A stretch of DNA of 64,000 nucleotides from Cytospora piceicola. Its lineage: Eukaryota > Ascomycota > Sordariomycetes > Diaporthales > Cytosporaceae. The number at the start of each line of letters is the position of its first letter. The stretch's first letter is position 1. The position numbers were made by a program, and so were the translations under genes. The notes below the pieces were generated by a model, which had not been told where the DNA came from, made no database searches, and was given only the letters and a program-made list of their open reading frames with translations. This document shows, in pieces, positions 11,201-22,616 of this stretch. The stretch covers positions 620,001-684,000 of the forward strand of contig JALQBC010000007.1 in the NCBI GenBank assembly GCA_023375675.1, written 5' to 3'.

Positions 11201-12951
11201 ACAGTTCTACCAATTCTTGCTGAGCCTCGTCAAACAGGCCATCAAAGGTAGCATCTGCTTGACTGCCAGACTCCACATCCGGATCCGTAGTTGATATAGT
11301 CCCCGCGGCCTTAAGACTGGATGACATCTGCAGGAATCGTTGGGCTGTGGTGGCCAAACTGCCAATGCATGACGCGTAGGTCGCCCTGACCAAGGGGCCG
11401 GGTAGGCTATTCGTCCCGTAGAGGGCGGCCTGGATCCGTGGCAGGACGTACTCCAGAAAAACATGTGCATTGACTGGGTTGACTGCCTTGACGATGGCCA
11501 AAAGTTGGGTGATCGTCCGTATCGCCGTGATGACAACAATATCGGCCTTGTCAGTCAGGAGCGCAATCAGGTAAGGGAGGACTCTATCCAGTTTGGCCTC
11601 ATCTGTGAGCCGTTCTGCAAAGGCCAAGAGGACATCACATGCTCGGACTTTCGACGCTGCTCGTGCTGTATTCCGCAGGGACGATACGACGAGGGTCAGA
11701 AAGATCAAGGTGCCATCATCCGCTGCCGGCTTAACATCGGCAGACACTGCATACTCGTTATTTGGAATGTTCAACTGGACGGGGAAATGGCCCAAGCCTA
11801 GGCGTGGCGAGAGCTGCGTCGATGCAGAGCCTCGGGAGTCATTCTGATATCCCAGGAAGTACGAAATCTTATCAAAGTCAAGAAATACTCGATCGATGCG
11901 CTCATCTGCCTCGCCCAGGTTCTTCGTTGCGCCCGAACCATGGTACTGCCCAGAGGAGGGATCCGTAATCACCTCCATATACTGGTGCATAAACGTGTAG
12001 AAGTAGTCCGGGAAGGCTTTCTTCCTCCAGAAGTCCAGGTACTGCTCCGCGGAGTACCTCTTCTGCGGATCGAGCTGGATCATGTGCGATACCAGCTCGC
12101 GGATGTCCTTGTCCGGGATGCGACTCACGTGGGATATGACCGGATCGTACTCGCCCTTGCGATATTTGAACAGCTGACTGAGGCTGAAGATGGGCGACTC
12201 GAGGAATAGCTCTGCAATCACACAACCAGCGCTGAACACGTCCATGGCCCATGTCAGTTTCGCCTCCGAGCCCAGCTCCTCCCCGGGCGCTACGAATCGC
12301 TCAGGAGCAATATAGCACGTTCGTCGGCTGGAGGTGTCGAAGAAGTAGGAGAAATCGGTAGGGTTGTCGTCTGGCAGCGTGATGGGTTTGAAGGAGGAGG
12401 AAAAATCGGTGAGATACAGCCAGTTCCACGAAGTCACTAGAGTGTTCTCCGCCTTGATATCACCGTGGTAGATATCCCTGGCATGGCAGTCGCGCAGAGC
12501 GCAGAGTAGCTGGAACGATATCCATTTCTTTTCTATGTCCTCAAGGAAAGGCCTCGTACTCAAGCGATCGTACAGGGAGTTGTAGAGATATTGTCTGACG
12601 AGGTAGCCGTTGGTCTCGGTTTCGACGATGCGTTGGTACCCAAGGGCGTTAGGAATATCGGAGAGGAGTTTGCGCTCATCTAAGACACCAAGGATCAGTC
12701 ACACAATAGACGAGAGAATCAGCAGGCAGTAGCTTACATATTATCTTTTGCCTGTATTCGTCCAGCGACATGGGTGTGTATGGCTTGATGAACACCTTGA
12801 CCAAAACGACTCCATCATGGTGGCGGGCGCGGATACTCTTCATGAAACGCGCAGACCCGACGGCCTTCTCATAGACGAGGTCCGCGAGCTCGGGAACATC
12901 GATGCCAGCCGCACCGGCCGACGGCGTGGTGACAGAGAATCCCTGACCCAT
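8250..12951 (-). CDS. vps15: Vps15, regulatory serine/threonine kinase of the class III PI3-kinase complex
   Basis: Two exons, complement(8250-12679, 12738-12951), give 1547 residues. I chose the Met at 12951 over the one 9 bp upstream because it yields MGQGFS, a typical N-myristoylation signal as in other Vps15 proteins. The kinase domain follows: HGDIKAEN at about 143 (catalytic Asp 145), LTDFSS in place of DFG, and RRTCYIAPERF. A long HEAT-repeat region comes next (about 400-800), then a Ser/Pro-rich linker with ATM-like TP/SP sites, and a C-terminal WD40 propeller from about 1150 (FITGGDDGSVKVWD, FILTGGSDKKLRFWD). Vps15 anchors and activates Vps34 on endosomes and autophagosomal membranes, together with Atg6/Beclin. 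The intron interrupts the N-terminal lobe of the kinase. Confidence 0.96.
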
Positions 12952-14057
12952 CGTCACCAAGGGAGAGGACTCTCAAAAGGCGATAGGAGCACTTTCGCTT
13001 CCGCTGACAAGAGCTACCGCAAGTCGTAGTTGAGGGAGCACGGTTTTGGGAACATGGTGACCAGCCTGACCCAGAGATAGGCACTGGATGTGGATCTGGA
13101 GGTTTATCGTATTCCACAGAAAGTACAGAGTACGTATCACGAGGCCAGCGACCAGAGATGTTGAGGAAGTAAATGACCATTATAGGAAGCTACCTTCTGG
13201 AGCTCCTTGCCTGCCGAGCGGCAGTGACGACATCGGACGGCTGACAAGGCTAAACCACAGTGTAAGTACAACCCGTGCCCATAAACTCAACAACCGCGAA
13301 GCACGACGTCTGTCACTATTGCATCCTGACTGTTCAGTGAGGCCATGTGGAAGTCTCACATCAAGAACACCAAGATGGAGGTTTCAAGTTCATTTTGGGT
13401 GTAGAATTAGAATTGGTCAGGGCACGTCTCCCACTCGAAAGATGCCCCTAAATATGTCGAGCGTAATGCCATCTATGGCCAAGTATTTAAACATTGGTAT
13501 CTTCCCTCTCCCCGCGATATATCGCAGCTGAAGGTCCCTCGAAGGGCACCGTCCCCCTTTCCTGAATAGTAAACAAAATTACATGACATTTGGCCCTCCC
13601 CTAAGCCCCCATCATCATAAACACCTCTTTTGCAAACCTGGGTATATTCAAACCAAAAACAATGAAATGAAGGGGGAGGGCGCATGCCGTCTCGTCGTGA
13701 TATGAAACAAGCCTCGTCCTGCTCTAGGCCACCATGCCAGACTCGAGCGGACATGGAATGCCCGAGTATTGATCACCGGCAGAGGTGATCGTCTTGAGAA
13801 TGTGAGAAATTAGGTCATCTAAAAGTCAAAGAATCGAGCGTGTCGTAACAATGGGAAGCATGCCTTGGTCTATGATCCAGAGCCACCCGTGTCGCTGAGC
13901 GTCAAGCATATGCAGGCATGTACACTCACGAGTAGTGACAGGACTGTGATCAGTCCTATCCTCGTAAGAAGTCTCGAACGCCTTGGATGCAAACTTAGGT
14001 CTCGTCATGACGGTTGGAAAATTCGTACAGTCGTTATTGGTGGAGCGCGTTTTGGTA
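12952..14057. other. Intergenic spacer, about 1.1 kb
   Basis: This spacer holds the promoter of vps15 and the 3' flank of the SH3 gene. Short ORFs here (for example on the minus strand at 13473-13754) have no recognisable content. No repeats stand out. Confidence 0.5.
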
Positions 14058-15841
14058 TCAATGCTGCTGAGCGCTGGATCCCGCTTCGGTCGAGCTATCG
14101 CCCTCGATTGTTTTCCTCCAGTGTTCTGGAAGACAGACACACACCAGGGGGAAGGCCTTGATCTCGCCGCTAACGGGTGGTGACGCATCCCGGCCACGGC
14201 CAGAAGTGTTGGAGACGCCGCTGTCGCGTTGTTGTTGCCGCCTAACCTCCCACTCCTCGGCTCGCTCGTCTACCATGACACCGGTCGCCCAGCCATCATC
14301 CCATATTCCGACCACTTTGAGCATGTCACCACGCTCGAGGGTGAACTCATCGGCAGCACGGGGTTGGTACGCCCACAGCACTGCCACGCGATCGGCAGGG
14401 TGAATTTCGTCTTGCGAGTAGTAGTCCTTGAAATATGGCAGCTGCTCGGACTGTTGACTGGCCACACCATGTGGCGAGCCCAGTCCGTTACTGCCATTAT
14501 CATCACCGACAAGAAGCACAGAGCCACTGGACAAAGAGCCGGACCTCTTAAGCATCGTCGGCGGAGGTCGCAGAATACCACCTCGAGGTTCTGATACCGG
14601 ACTGTCTTGAAAGTCACTGGAGGAGGATTGGTTGCCCATACGTCTGCTTCTAGCAGCGCCGACGGCAGCGACACTCTCCGAGTGACGAGAGGGAGCTTCT
14701 CTCGAGTGACCCTCCAGAGCCGACATCCTGGCGATCCTACCACCAGGTAGAATTTCATATCCTTGTGGGGTAGTTGCATTCGGGCCGACCTGAGACATCG
14801 CAGGCCCTCTCCTAGCAGGCGCCGGACGGTTGAAGACGCTCCCCTGTTGACTTCCCCTTTTGCGTCGTTTGATGAAAATGCAGCACAAGAGCACCAAGCC
14901 CAATAGAAGAGCAGCTCCAACGACAGAGCCAACGACAATACCAGCTATCGCACCTCCGGAAAGCCCACTTCGGGCGGACGCTGAACTCGAGGGAGATGCG
15001 CTGGACGTCGAAGTCGGTAGTGTTATGCTCTGTGTGATGGAAGGCAGTGTGACATTGGCACAGATATCCTCGGCATTCGAATTGTAGCAGCAAGTGTCGG
15101 TCGAGTTAGTCCCACCAGATGCGCAGTATGAGCAGAGGCCAATGGTACTATTGCCGTATCCGCAGTTGTCCGGCTCGTTGTCGCTTCCTTCGATGCAAAT
15201 ACTGGATGATAGTGAGTCCGCTGGCAACGCACAGTTCGTGAAATCGGCCCTGATCTGTTCACTAGCTTCGCTGCTGGCGTTGGAACATAGTTGGTTGTCG
15301 GAGACGTAGTATGCCTCACTTTCCGCGAATTGTGCCTCAAGGGATGTCAGTAAAGAGCAGTTGATGTGTGGCCATTATAACTTACACAAGTGTCAGCACA
15401 AACAGGCTCGGCTTGCGAAGACGACAATCCGCACGGATCGATCGAGTTCTGTACAATGGAATTACATATTACAGTCGTCGTGAAGCGCGCGTACAGGCTG
15501 GACGTGTTGGTCAGGTCGATATTGTCGCAACCAAGCAAGGTCTGGTATCTGGAACTAATCGTCAGCTCTAGACACTCGCTTCCTTAACAGCGAACCTAAC
15601 TGACTTGTCCTGCACATATGTCGTCTGGACATATGATTCGAGCTGCGTGTCGAAAGAGGCGCGATCTGAGACGTATTGCAAGAAGGAGCTGCGGCGGGAG
15701 GTTAGAAGGTATTGTCACGGAATCCAGAGCCTTAAGAGACACGTACAAGTAGCCAACGAGGGTCGAGTCCGTTGATATTGACGCCGATTGAAATGCCGGG
15801 CAGGTCGTCGACCCAGAGAGAGATATGCAGTCACTAGACAT
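14058..15841 (-). CDS. Single-pass membrane protein with Cys-rich ectodomain and C-terminal SH3 domain
   Basis: Four exons, complement(14058-15335, 15386-15548, 15605-15688, 15747-15841), give at least 539 residues. The N-terminal half is extracellular-looking: many cysteines (GCDNIDLT, DPCGLSSS, CSYCASGG, DTCCYNS) and NxS/T sites. A Ser/Thr stretch leads to one membrane segment (GAIAGIVVGSVVGAALLLG) and a basic stop-transfer (KRRKRG). The cytoplasmic tail is disordered and then carries an SH3 domain (VAVLWAYQPRAADEFTLERGDML, split over ALYDY-like, DELT-like and GIWDDGWATG motifs). Similar proteins occur across Pezizomycotina, and yeast Fus1 has the same topology. A role in polarity or cell-cell signalling is only an analogy. 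A signal peptide is expected upstream of 15841 but I could not place its exon, so the true start may lie further 5'. Confidence 0.8.
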
Positions 15842-18800
15842 GGCTGCGGCTGCGGTTTGGATGCGACAATAACGCCGGTTGAATTCGATCCAGGACCTGT
15901 TCTAGTCCTCCCCGATCCCTCAGACCCAAGGCAAATAAATGATTTCCCTCTTTCGCAGTCGAGAGCTGTTTTTCGAGGCAGGAAAGCCGGGTTCCTTGGC
16001 GATAATGCGGGCGAAACATGAATTGAGTCGGTATTGTATCACAGCAACAGCAGACTCATCGTCGTGCAAGGATTGGCGTGACGGAACAGTGGTGGGTAGT
16101 GACGAGAGTTGATTAAGAGACTTCGAGATGCGGCGATCCTCAGTAAAAGCTCGGACGACGCTATGTGTTGCTCTATTCGGTGGAGAAATGATTCGCTTTA
16201 AAGTAGGTCCCTAACCAAAACAAACCAGACCAAAGAAGGATCGCGAGGGTGGTTGGCAGAGGGTCAATTGAGTCGCGGTGAAGGCCCGTTCCTAGGACAC
16301 GATGGGTTGGTAGTCGTCTTGTTGTTTGGCGTGAGAGAGTGCCAACCAGGCATAAGCGGGAAGCTTAGGAGCTTCTGTAGATAGAGAGAAGAATGAACGA
16401 CAGTAGTAATAGGGAAGGTACGGAGACTTCAATGGGGATGGATGTCCGGGGGTGGGTCGTTGTTGCCGTGGTAGGTTCAGGCAATGCAGGACGGAGGTTG
16501 GTGTTTGCGTTGTGCAGGAACCGTGGTGAGGACTGCCGGCCTCCAGGATAATGCAAGGCAACGTTTGACGGCTGTGGTGGCAGAAAATTCAGGGTACCAA
16601 TACTGTGTACCCAAGTAGGTAGTCCAAATGGGCTGGGTATTGGAGAGCGAGGAGCTCTACAAAGAAAGGCCGGACCAAACAGAGTAAAATTACGGGCCCA
16701 TACGGTAGGTAGGTCGAGACGACTGCAATTGGCTAAATGAGTGTCACTCTCTTCCTTGTATAAGAGACCTGAGACGGCGACAACATGGGGAGAGACTCCA
16801 ATCCAGATCTGGGAATTGGTTGGGCCGGGTCCCGGGTGTCTGGAGGTAGAGAGGGGGCCGAATGATGCTTTCCCAAGCCTAAAGGAAGAGGTAGGTCAGT
16901 CAGTGGAAGAGGAATCTCGACGACAGCGATACAAGTGGTGAGAAGGTCAGGCACAACCGGAAGATAACTGGAGGCACAGCGGTGACCCCAACAGACCCCA
17001 GAGCTGTATCCCAAATAGAGAAAAGCGCCCGAGCTACACTAGCCATATCCAGTAAAGTAAAATCAAGGGCTCAAGGTTCAGGGGTTGTGCATTCTTTCGT
17101 AGCGGCACAATCTTATTTTACAGAGAGAGAGAGAGAAGAGATGCAAATGAAAGGGAGCTGCCCATGGTTCCACTACAGGCTAAATGGTAACGGGGTAGGT
17201 ATAGATACCTACCGGTAGGTACACACTGCGTAGGTAGGCTCTGCATTGACCACATTCACCTTGTTTTCACTCTGTAACTTTATGCCCGCGACCCATCTTG
17301 GTTGACCTGCCGGCTATTAAGTTTTCTGTTTTGATTGCGATAACCACCTGGGCAGCCTTCGAAACCTCCTGGTCGTCTGGCTCCTTCAAAGCCGACTCCA
17401 TCTGATAACCATTAACCTTGTATTCAGGAGAACCCGAGAGCAAGACCAGGCCGAGTAAGTACACAGTAGCAAACGGAAGCCCGACGCCCTCGCACAGATA
17501 TCTGTGCTGCCGTCCCCGTCTCGCACCGTTCCGGCACGGCCACACACAAGTGACAGCCTTAGAACCACTAGTGGCTTTCCCCAGGCGACTACTCGTGTGT
17601 ACCGACCGCCCTTCCATTCTTCGATTTGGTCTAGAAGCAACGGCGATTCTGGCGACAGGATATAATTTTTTTCTCCTCTATTTTTTCCTTCCGTATCTGG
17701 TCCACATATCCTCTGGTCCTGATATATATCTATATCTAAAAGAAAGTGATCTCACCCGCCAGGCCTGCAGATTACCTAGGTACCCTAGGTAGGTAGTCTC
17801 TGGGCCTGTACATGGGCCGCAGCTGTCAACATTGAAGACTCCAAAAGTCGTCTTGGATGCAGACGCTGCGGGGGTCTCCTTTCTTTTCTTCTTTCTGACA
17901 TATTATATACCACTCCGTATCGGACTATTTATGCTAAGCACCCACTAGAAAGAGAGTTGAATTACCTGCCAGCTTGCCTGTCAGGTGATCGGCGCTTTGA
18001 CAGGAAGTACCATACAAAAGCGCAAATGATTAGGTTCCTAGGTAGGTACCTAGGTAGTATAGTATCAGTGGGATGGCATGCAAGGACTGATAAGTTCAAA
18101 GAGGTGAATGCCCTCGAACATAACGAGTAAAGTAGCAAGACCAAGCAACCAAACACCAAACATTCAAAGTTCAAATGCATATCAAACGATTGTTGAAGGC
18201 TAAAACAGCGGGGACTTGTTCTCGCCCAGACCAGTTGACGTCGGAGCTTTGTGCTCCACTTTCACCGACACCCCAGAATTGAGGAGCCGACCGTGCTGAG
18301 CCCAAGCCTAACCTTGGGGCGCTCCCAGCGTTAAAGGCCCCGGCTTTAAATTGACCCACCACAGCGCCGTCTCTCTAGATATCACGACGGGATCAGCCTA
18401 GTGACAAAGACAACACCATATTTCTTCGCCGACAACGTCACCAGACATGACTACCTACTTAAGTACTCAAGTAGGCATGTAAGTCCTGGGCCACTTCACG
18501 TAGCTTGACATATGATCCGACCAGCCGGGAAGTTCTGGTATGTAGAGAGAGGTAAAGTAAGTAGGAGCCTCTCCCTTCCGTTGCACTGGTCATATAAATA
18601 GCCATGACTGTCCTCATGTCTTGTCTCCTGTGTCTCGCTCGGGAGATCTTATGTACTATTATTCGAGGATCTGAATATGACCGCTTTGACTCCTTGAAAT
18701 CTTGTCTTGTCGTTGTTCGAGGTCGAATACTGAGTTACTGGAGGGGACTTAACGGATACGGCACTTGATCACTGGGCAAGTAGACGTCATTGGATGACCA

Positions 18801-18901
18801 CACCGTCCAGCCAATACCATGTCAACCCTCACACGGTAGCACCATCTATCTCTTCCACTGCCTAAGGTTATACTTACACCCACACGGTGCCATCGCCGAA
18901 A
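15842..18901. other. 3-kb gene-poor spacer with AGGTA-type motifs
   Basis: I find no supportable gene here. The DNA has scattered copies of a CCTAGGTA/AGGTAGGTA motif (17213-17236, 17773-17796, 18036-18060), a GA microsatellite near 17120, and a pyrimidine-rich tract near 17670-17700. Part is presumably promoter for the flanking genes. Confidence 0.5.
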
Positions 18902-20087
18902 ATGTCGGCCGAAGCAGGAGGCCCACAGCAGATGGTGCGTATCTCAACAACACACCTCCACCTCCGCCTCCACCTCCGCCTCTATCCCCCAGTATCACCA
19001 TACTGACACTCCCGCCCAGGCACAACCCCAGCCCCCACCCAGGTCCGGGCCACCCTACGCCCCCACGACCGCCTCCCTAGGCGGCCGTCCCACCGTAGCC
19101 CTGGACGACCCCATCTGCGCCTGCCTCCTCCTCCTGTACGTGGCCGCCGCCGCCACCAACATGACCATCTTCCAGATCAACCGCAGGCGGGCCCACAAGT
19201 TCGTCTTCTCGGCCCTCCTCTTCGGCTTCTGCATGGCCCGCATCACCACCCTCGCCCTGCGCATCGCCTGGGCCTCGTACCCCTCCAGCGTCAACGTCGC
19301 CATCGCCGCCGGCATCTTCGTCCAGGCCGGCGTCGTGCTCCTCCTCCTCGTCAACCTCGTCTTCGCCCAGCGCCTCCTCCGCTCCTACCACCCGCGCCTC
19401 GGGTGGTCGCGGGCCGCCGGCCTGGCCTTCCGCCTCCTCTACCTCTGCGTGCCCGCCCTGCTGGTCATGGCCGTCGCGGCGACGGCCGACTCCTTCTTCA
19501 CGCTCGCCCCGCCCGCCCGCCGCGCCGGCCGCGACGTCCAGCTCCTCGCCGGCACCTCCCTCGCCGCCCTGGCCCTCCTCCCCTTCCCCGTCGCCGCCCT
19601 GGCGGCCCGGCTCGCCCGGCGGCCCGAGGCCTTCGGCCGGGGCCGCCGCCGCGCCAGGCTCGGCCTGCTCCTCTCCACGTCCGCCCTCCTGTCCCTCGGC
19701 GCGGGCTTCCGCGCCGGCGTCGGCTTCGCCGCCCCCCGCCCCGCCGCCGACCCCGCCTGGTACCACGGCAGGCCGTGCTTCTACTGCTTCAACTTCGCCA
19801 CCGAGCTGCTCGTCGTGTACGCCTACACCGTCTCGCGGTTCGACAGGCGCTTCCACGTGCCCGATGGGAGCAGCGGGCCGGGTCACTACTCGGGTGTCAG
19901 GGTGGTGAGCAGGGGCAAGGGGAAGAAGGACCGGGGGACGGCCCTGGGTGACTGGGAGGTGAACCAGGAGAGGGATGTGTTTGGAGACGAGGGCAAGGGT
20001 GACGACTCACCTGAAATGAACAAGACGAGGGAGCACGACTGGGAGGCGAGGGCCACGGAGGAGTTGGATAGAGGCACTATAGGATGA
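18902..20087 (+). CDS. DUF3112-type seven-transmembrane protein
   Basis: Two exons (18902-18934, 19020-20087) give 366 residues. The 11-codon first exon (MSAEAGGPQQM) splices to a Pro-rich leader. About seven hydrophobic segments follow, including CACLLLLYVAAAA, FVFSALLFGFCMA, GIFVQAGVVLLLLVNLVF and FNFATELLVVYAYTV. Conserved-looking features are NMTIFQINRRRAHKF after TM1 and the PCFYCFNFATE stretch before the last helix, which fits the fungal DUF3112 family. Its function is unknown; it is an integral membrane protein. The C-terminal tail is hydrophilic. The gene is extremely GC-rich at third positions, which opens a spurious 269-codon frame on the opposite strand. The intron contains a CCTCCACCTCCGCC repeat. 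Confidence 0.82.
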
Positions 20088-20537
20088 ACCTCATGGCTAG
20101 AAAGCTGGAATGACAAAACACCACCCAGATAGGAGTATGGCAAAGGTAACTTGCGTAGTACAGCCAGCGTTTAGTTAAAACCTTTCAACCACTGGATCGA
20201 ATCTTGTTATCATTGCTCCATTTGCCGAAGCTACCTATAAATGTACCAATGGGATGCGGAAAAGAAACGACGACCAGTTTATTCTTCTTTCATTAGGTTC
20301 ATTTCGGCTCAGAGTTGGCATACCTGCAGAACGACGTCTAAAATTTTCCCTCTTGTCTAAACCCTCCCAGGCAGGCAGAATCACCAGCGGAGGAATAGTT
20401 GATTAATCGTACACAAGTTAGGGAGGCACCAGCTATATGTATGCACGCCGGTGCTCAAGGTTTGCTACTCCAACGCTCTTTTCTTCTTCTACGCCGTCTT
20501 TGCAATGCACAACAAACCGCAATGCCAAGATTCGAGC
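20088..20537. other. Convergent 3' region
   Basis: The 3' flanks of the DUF3112 gene and the PP2A gene meet here. No gene or repeat is visible. Confidence 0.55.
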
Positions 20538-21919
20538 CTAGAGGAAGTAGTCCGGTGTCCGTCTTGAAACCATGGGCTCACCAGCCCGGGGGCAGGGGTC
20601 AAATTGCAGGCTGAGATTAACGGTTAGTACGTGGGTTGTCAGGCAGCTGGCGAATTGTGGAGAACTCACAAGGTGTACTTCAGATGCTCGTCGATCTCCA
20701 TTATTGCGGCCTGGTTACCGCACCTGTAACAGTAGTTCGGGGCTGTAATGTATTAGCAATGCTGGTACTGGATAATACACCTCAACGCAAAAAGACCTAC
20801 CAGAGAATATGGTCACCACGTTCCGGTCCTGAGACCAGTTGTAGCCCTCCATGACCAGCTGATGGGCACGGGCAATAAGGGTCAAGCCGTTGTTATGGTT
20901 GAACGCCTCAGAGATGTCCTGGCCGAATGTATAGCCCGCACCGCGGGGCGAGATTCCCCATCCACATCGGTCATCCGGATCGGACCACAGCAGGTCGCAC
21001 ATGGGACCCTCGTGGGGAACCTCCTGGATTCTGTCTAGCGCCCTGATGTTGTCGAGGGTGTCAATGCTGGGGGAGAGGCCTCCGTGGAGGCAGAAGATCT
21101 GGTTGTCGATCAGGGCGGTGAGGGGAAGGTAGTCGAAGAGGTCGGTGAAGTATTTCCAGACGTTGGCGTTGCCGTACTTGCGGAGGCACTCGTCGTAGAA
21201 ACCGTAGACTTGAGTGATCTGGCGCGACTCGTGATTGCCGCGAAGGATGGTGATTCGCTGAGGGTGTCGGATCTTCAGAGCGACGAGAAGCGTCACTGTC
21301 TCGACGGAGTAGTAACCACGGTCAACGTAGTCGCCTGGCATTCACCAGTTAGCACTCCAACAAACGACGAGGACGTCGAATTTTGGGACATTGACTAACC
21401 CATGAACAGATAGTTGGTGTCTGGGTTGGGACCACCGATCTTGAAGAGCTCCATCAAGTCATGGAATTGACCGTGGATGTCGCCGCACACCGTCACGGGG
21501 CATTTCTAACGCGCCCGGTTAGCAGATAAGAAATACAGAAGCGGGCGAATCTGAATACGTACGACTGGTTGAACGTTGGATTCATCCTGGAGAACTTCTC
21601 GCGCCTGCAATCACACCGAGTCAGCTTTGTTAGAGCTCACACAAACAGCTGGCACGCGAGCCATAATGGCTGGAAGCCACGAAGCTCGCCAATACGCTCA
21701 AATGATGGCTGAGCGATGGCCCGGGATCTAAGCTTGGGCGGTCGAGACAGGAGTTCTAACCTTCTCGCACAGCCTCTGAACATCCGACTCTGCCAGTTGT
21801 TTGCAGGTCATCAAGCTCTCGATCCAACCATCCAGTGTTGGGATCGTGGTGGGCTCCAAGGGAGGGGCCGAGGGCAAATCGGTAGGCACACGCCCGACGT
21901 CCTCCATGTTTGTGTCCAT
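20538..21919 (-). CDS. Protein phosphatase 2A catalytic subunit
   Basis: Six exons, complement(20538-20610, 20670-20742, 20801-21334, 21400-21505, 21563-21604, 21761-21919), give 328 residues. All metallophosphatase motifs are present: CGDIHGQ, GDYVDRG, RGNHE, and the histidines in ARAHQL. The C-terminus RRTPDYFL is the PP2A tail, whose Tyr and Leu are phosphorylated and carboxymethylated in other eukaryotes. The [19 protein letters not shown] segment is also PP2A-specific rather than PP4 or PP6. The enzyme removes phosphate from Ser/Thr as part of AC/ABC holoenzymes in cell-cycle and signalling control. The N-terminus is extended by about 20 residues (Pro- and Thr-rich) relative to animal PP2A, as in A. 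nidulans and Neurospora homologues. Exon 2 is only 42 nt. Confidence 0.96.
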
Positions 21920-22616
21920 GCTGAAGGTCTCGATGTCGATGAGGATGTGAGGTTTCTTTGGCTAGTAAGGGAATCTAGGTCGCGGTCTCGTCGATGGTGC
22001 AATCGTTGAGATGTAGGACGCAATGACGTTTTAGGGCCCAAAGGGAAGCGGTCGCCGTTTTTCGCAGCAGGGACGTCGCAGCACGCTCTTGTTGGTCGCA
22101 GTAGAAGTCGTCAGTGACAAGGGAGCTCGCCAAATGCGATGAAGTCCTTCGAAGTCGTGAAGGATGTGGGGAAGGGGGGTATCAAAGCTGTGATGGGGGC
22201 TTTTGAGAAGGTTGATTGATGGTGGGATGTGATATGTGGTATGTGGTATGTGGTATGGGCGGGTGGATTGCCGTTCCAGGCTTGAGGAATGCCCAGGTGT
22301 GGAGTACAGCCTTCGCCTATTTGCACCCAAAACAGCACCGGGGGTAGCCTAACCCCGCAGTGAAGTTAGCTAAAAGGGGCGTCAAATACCCTATCAGCTC
22401 AGATAGTCAGAGCAACCACTCCTCCTTGAATGGTTATACGACACTATTGGACATAGAATAAGGATTCAAATATATGTGGATGATTAATTGATTGTGAAGA
22501 GTATATAATTATATGTATTGTGAGGACCCCAGGCACATATGCCTTGTAACCTAGGTCCTTAATTACGCTGGCTATTCGTCCCCATGATAACGACGCTACT
22601 AACAGCAAAAGCTCTC
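21920..22616. other. PP2A promoter and Exo84 3' flank
   Basis: A 697-bp spacer. It contains a short tandem array of TATGTGG units around 22230-22256 in the PP2A upstream region. No gene is visible. Confidence 0.5.

Noticed and set aside
19077..19886. 269-codon minus-strand ORF opposite the DUF3112 gene
   Set aside because: It is Gly/Glu/Ala-rich low complexity and mirrors the strong third-position GC bias of the real gene.
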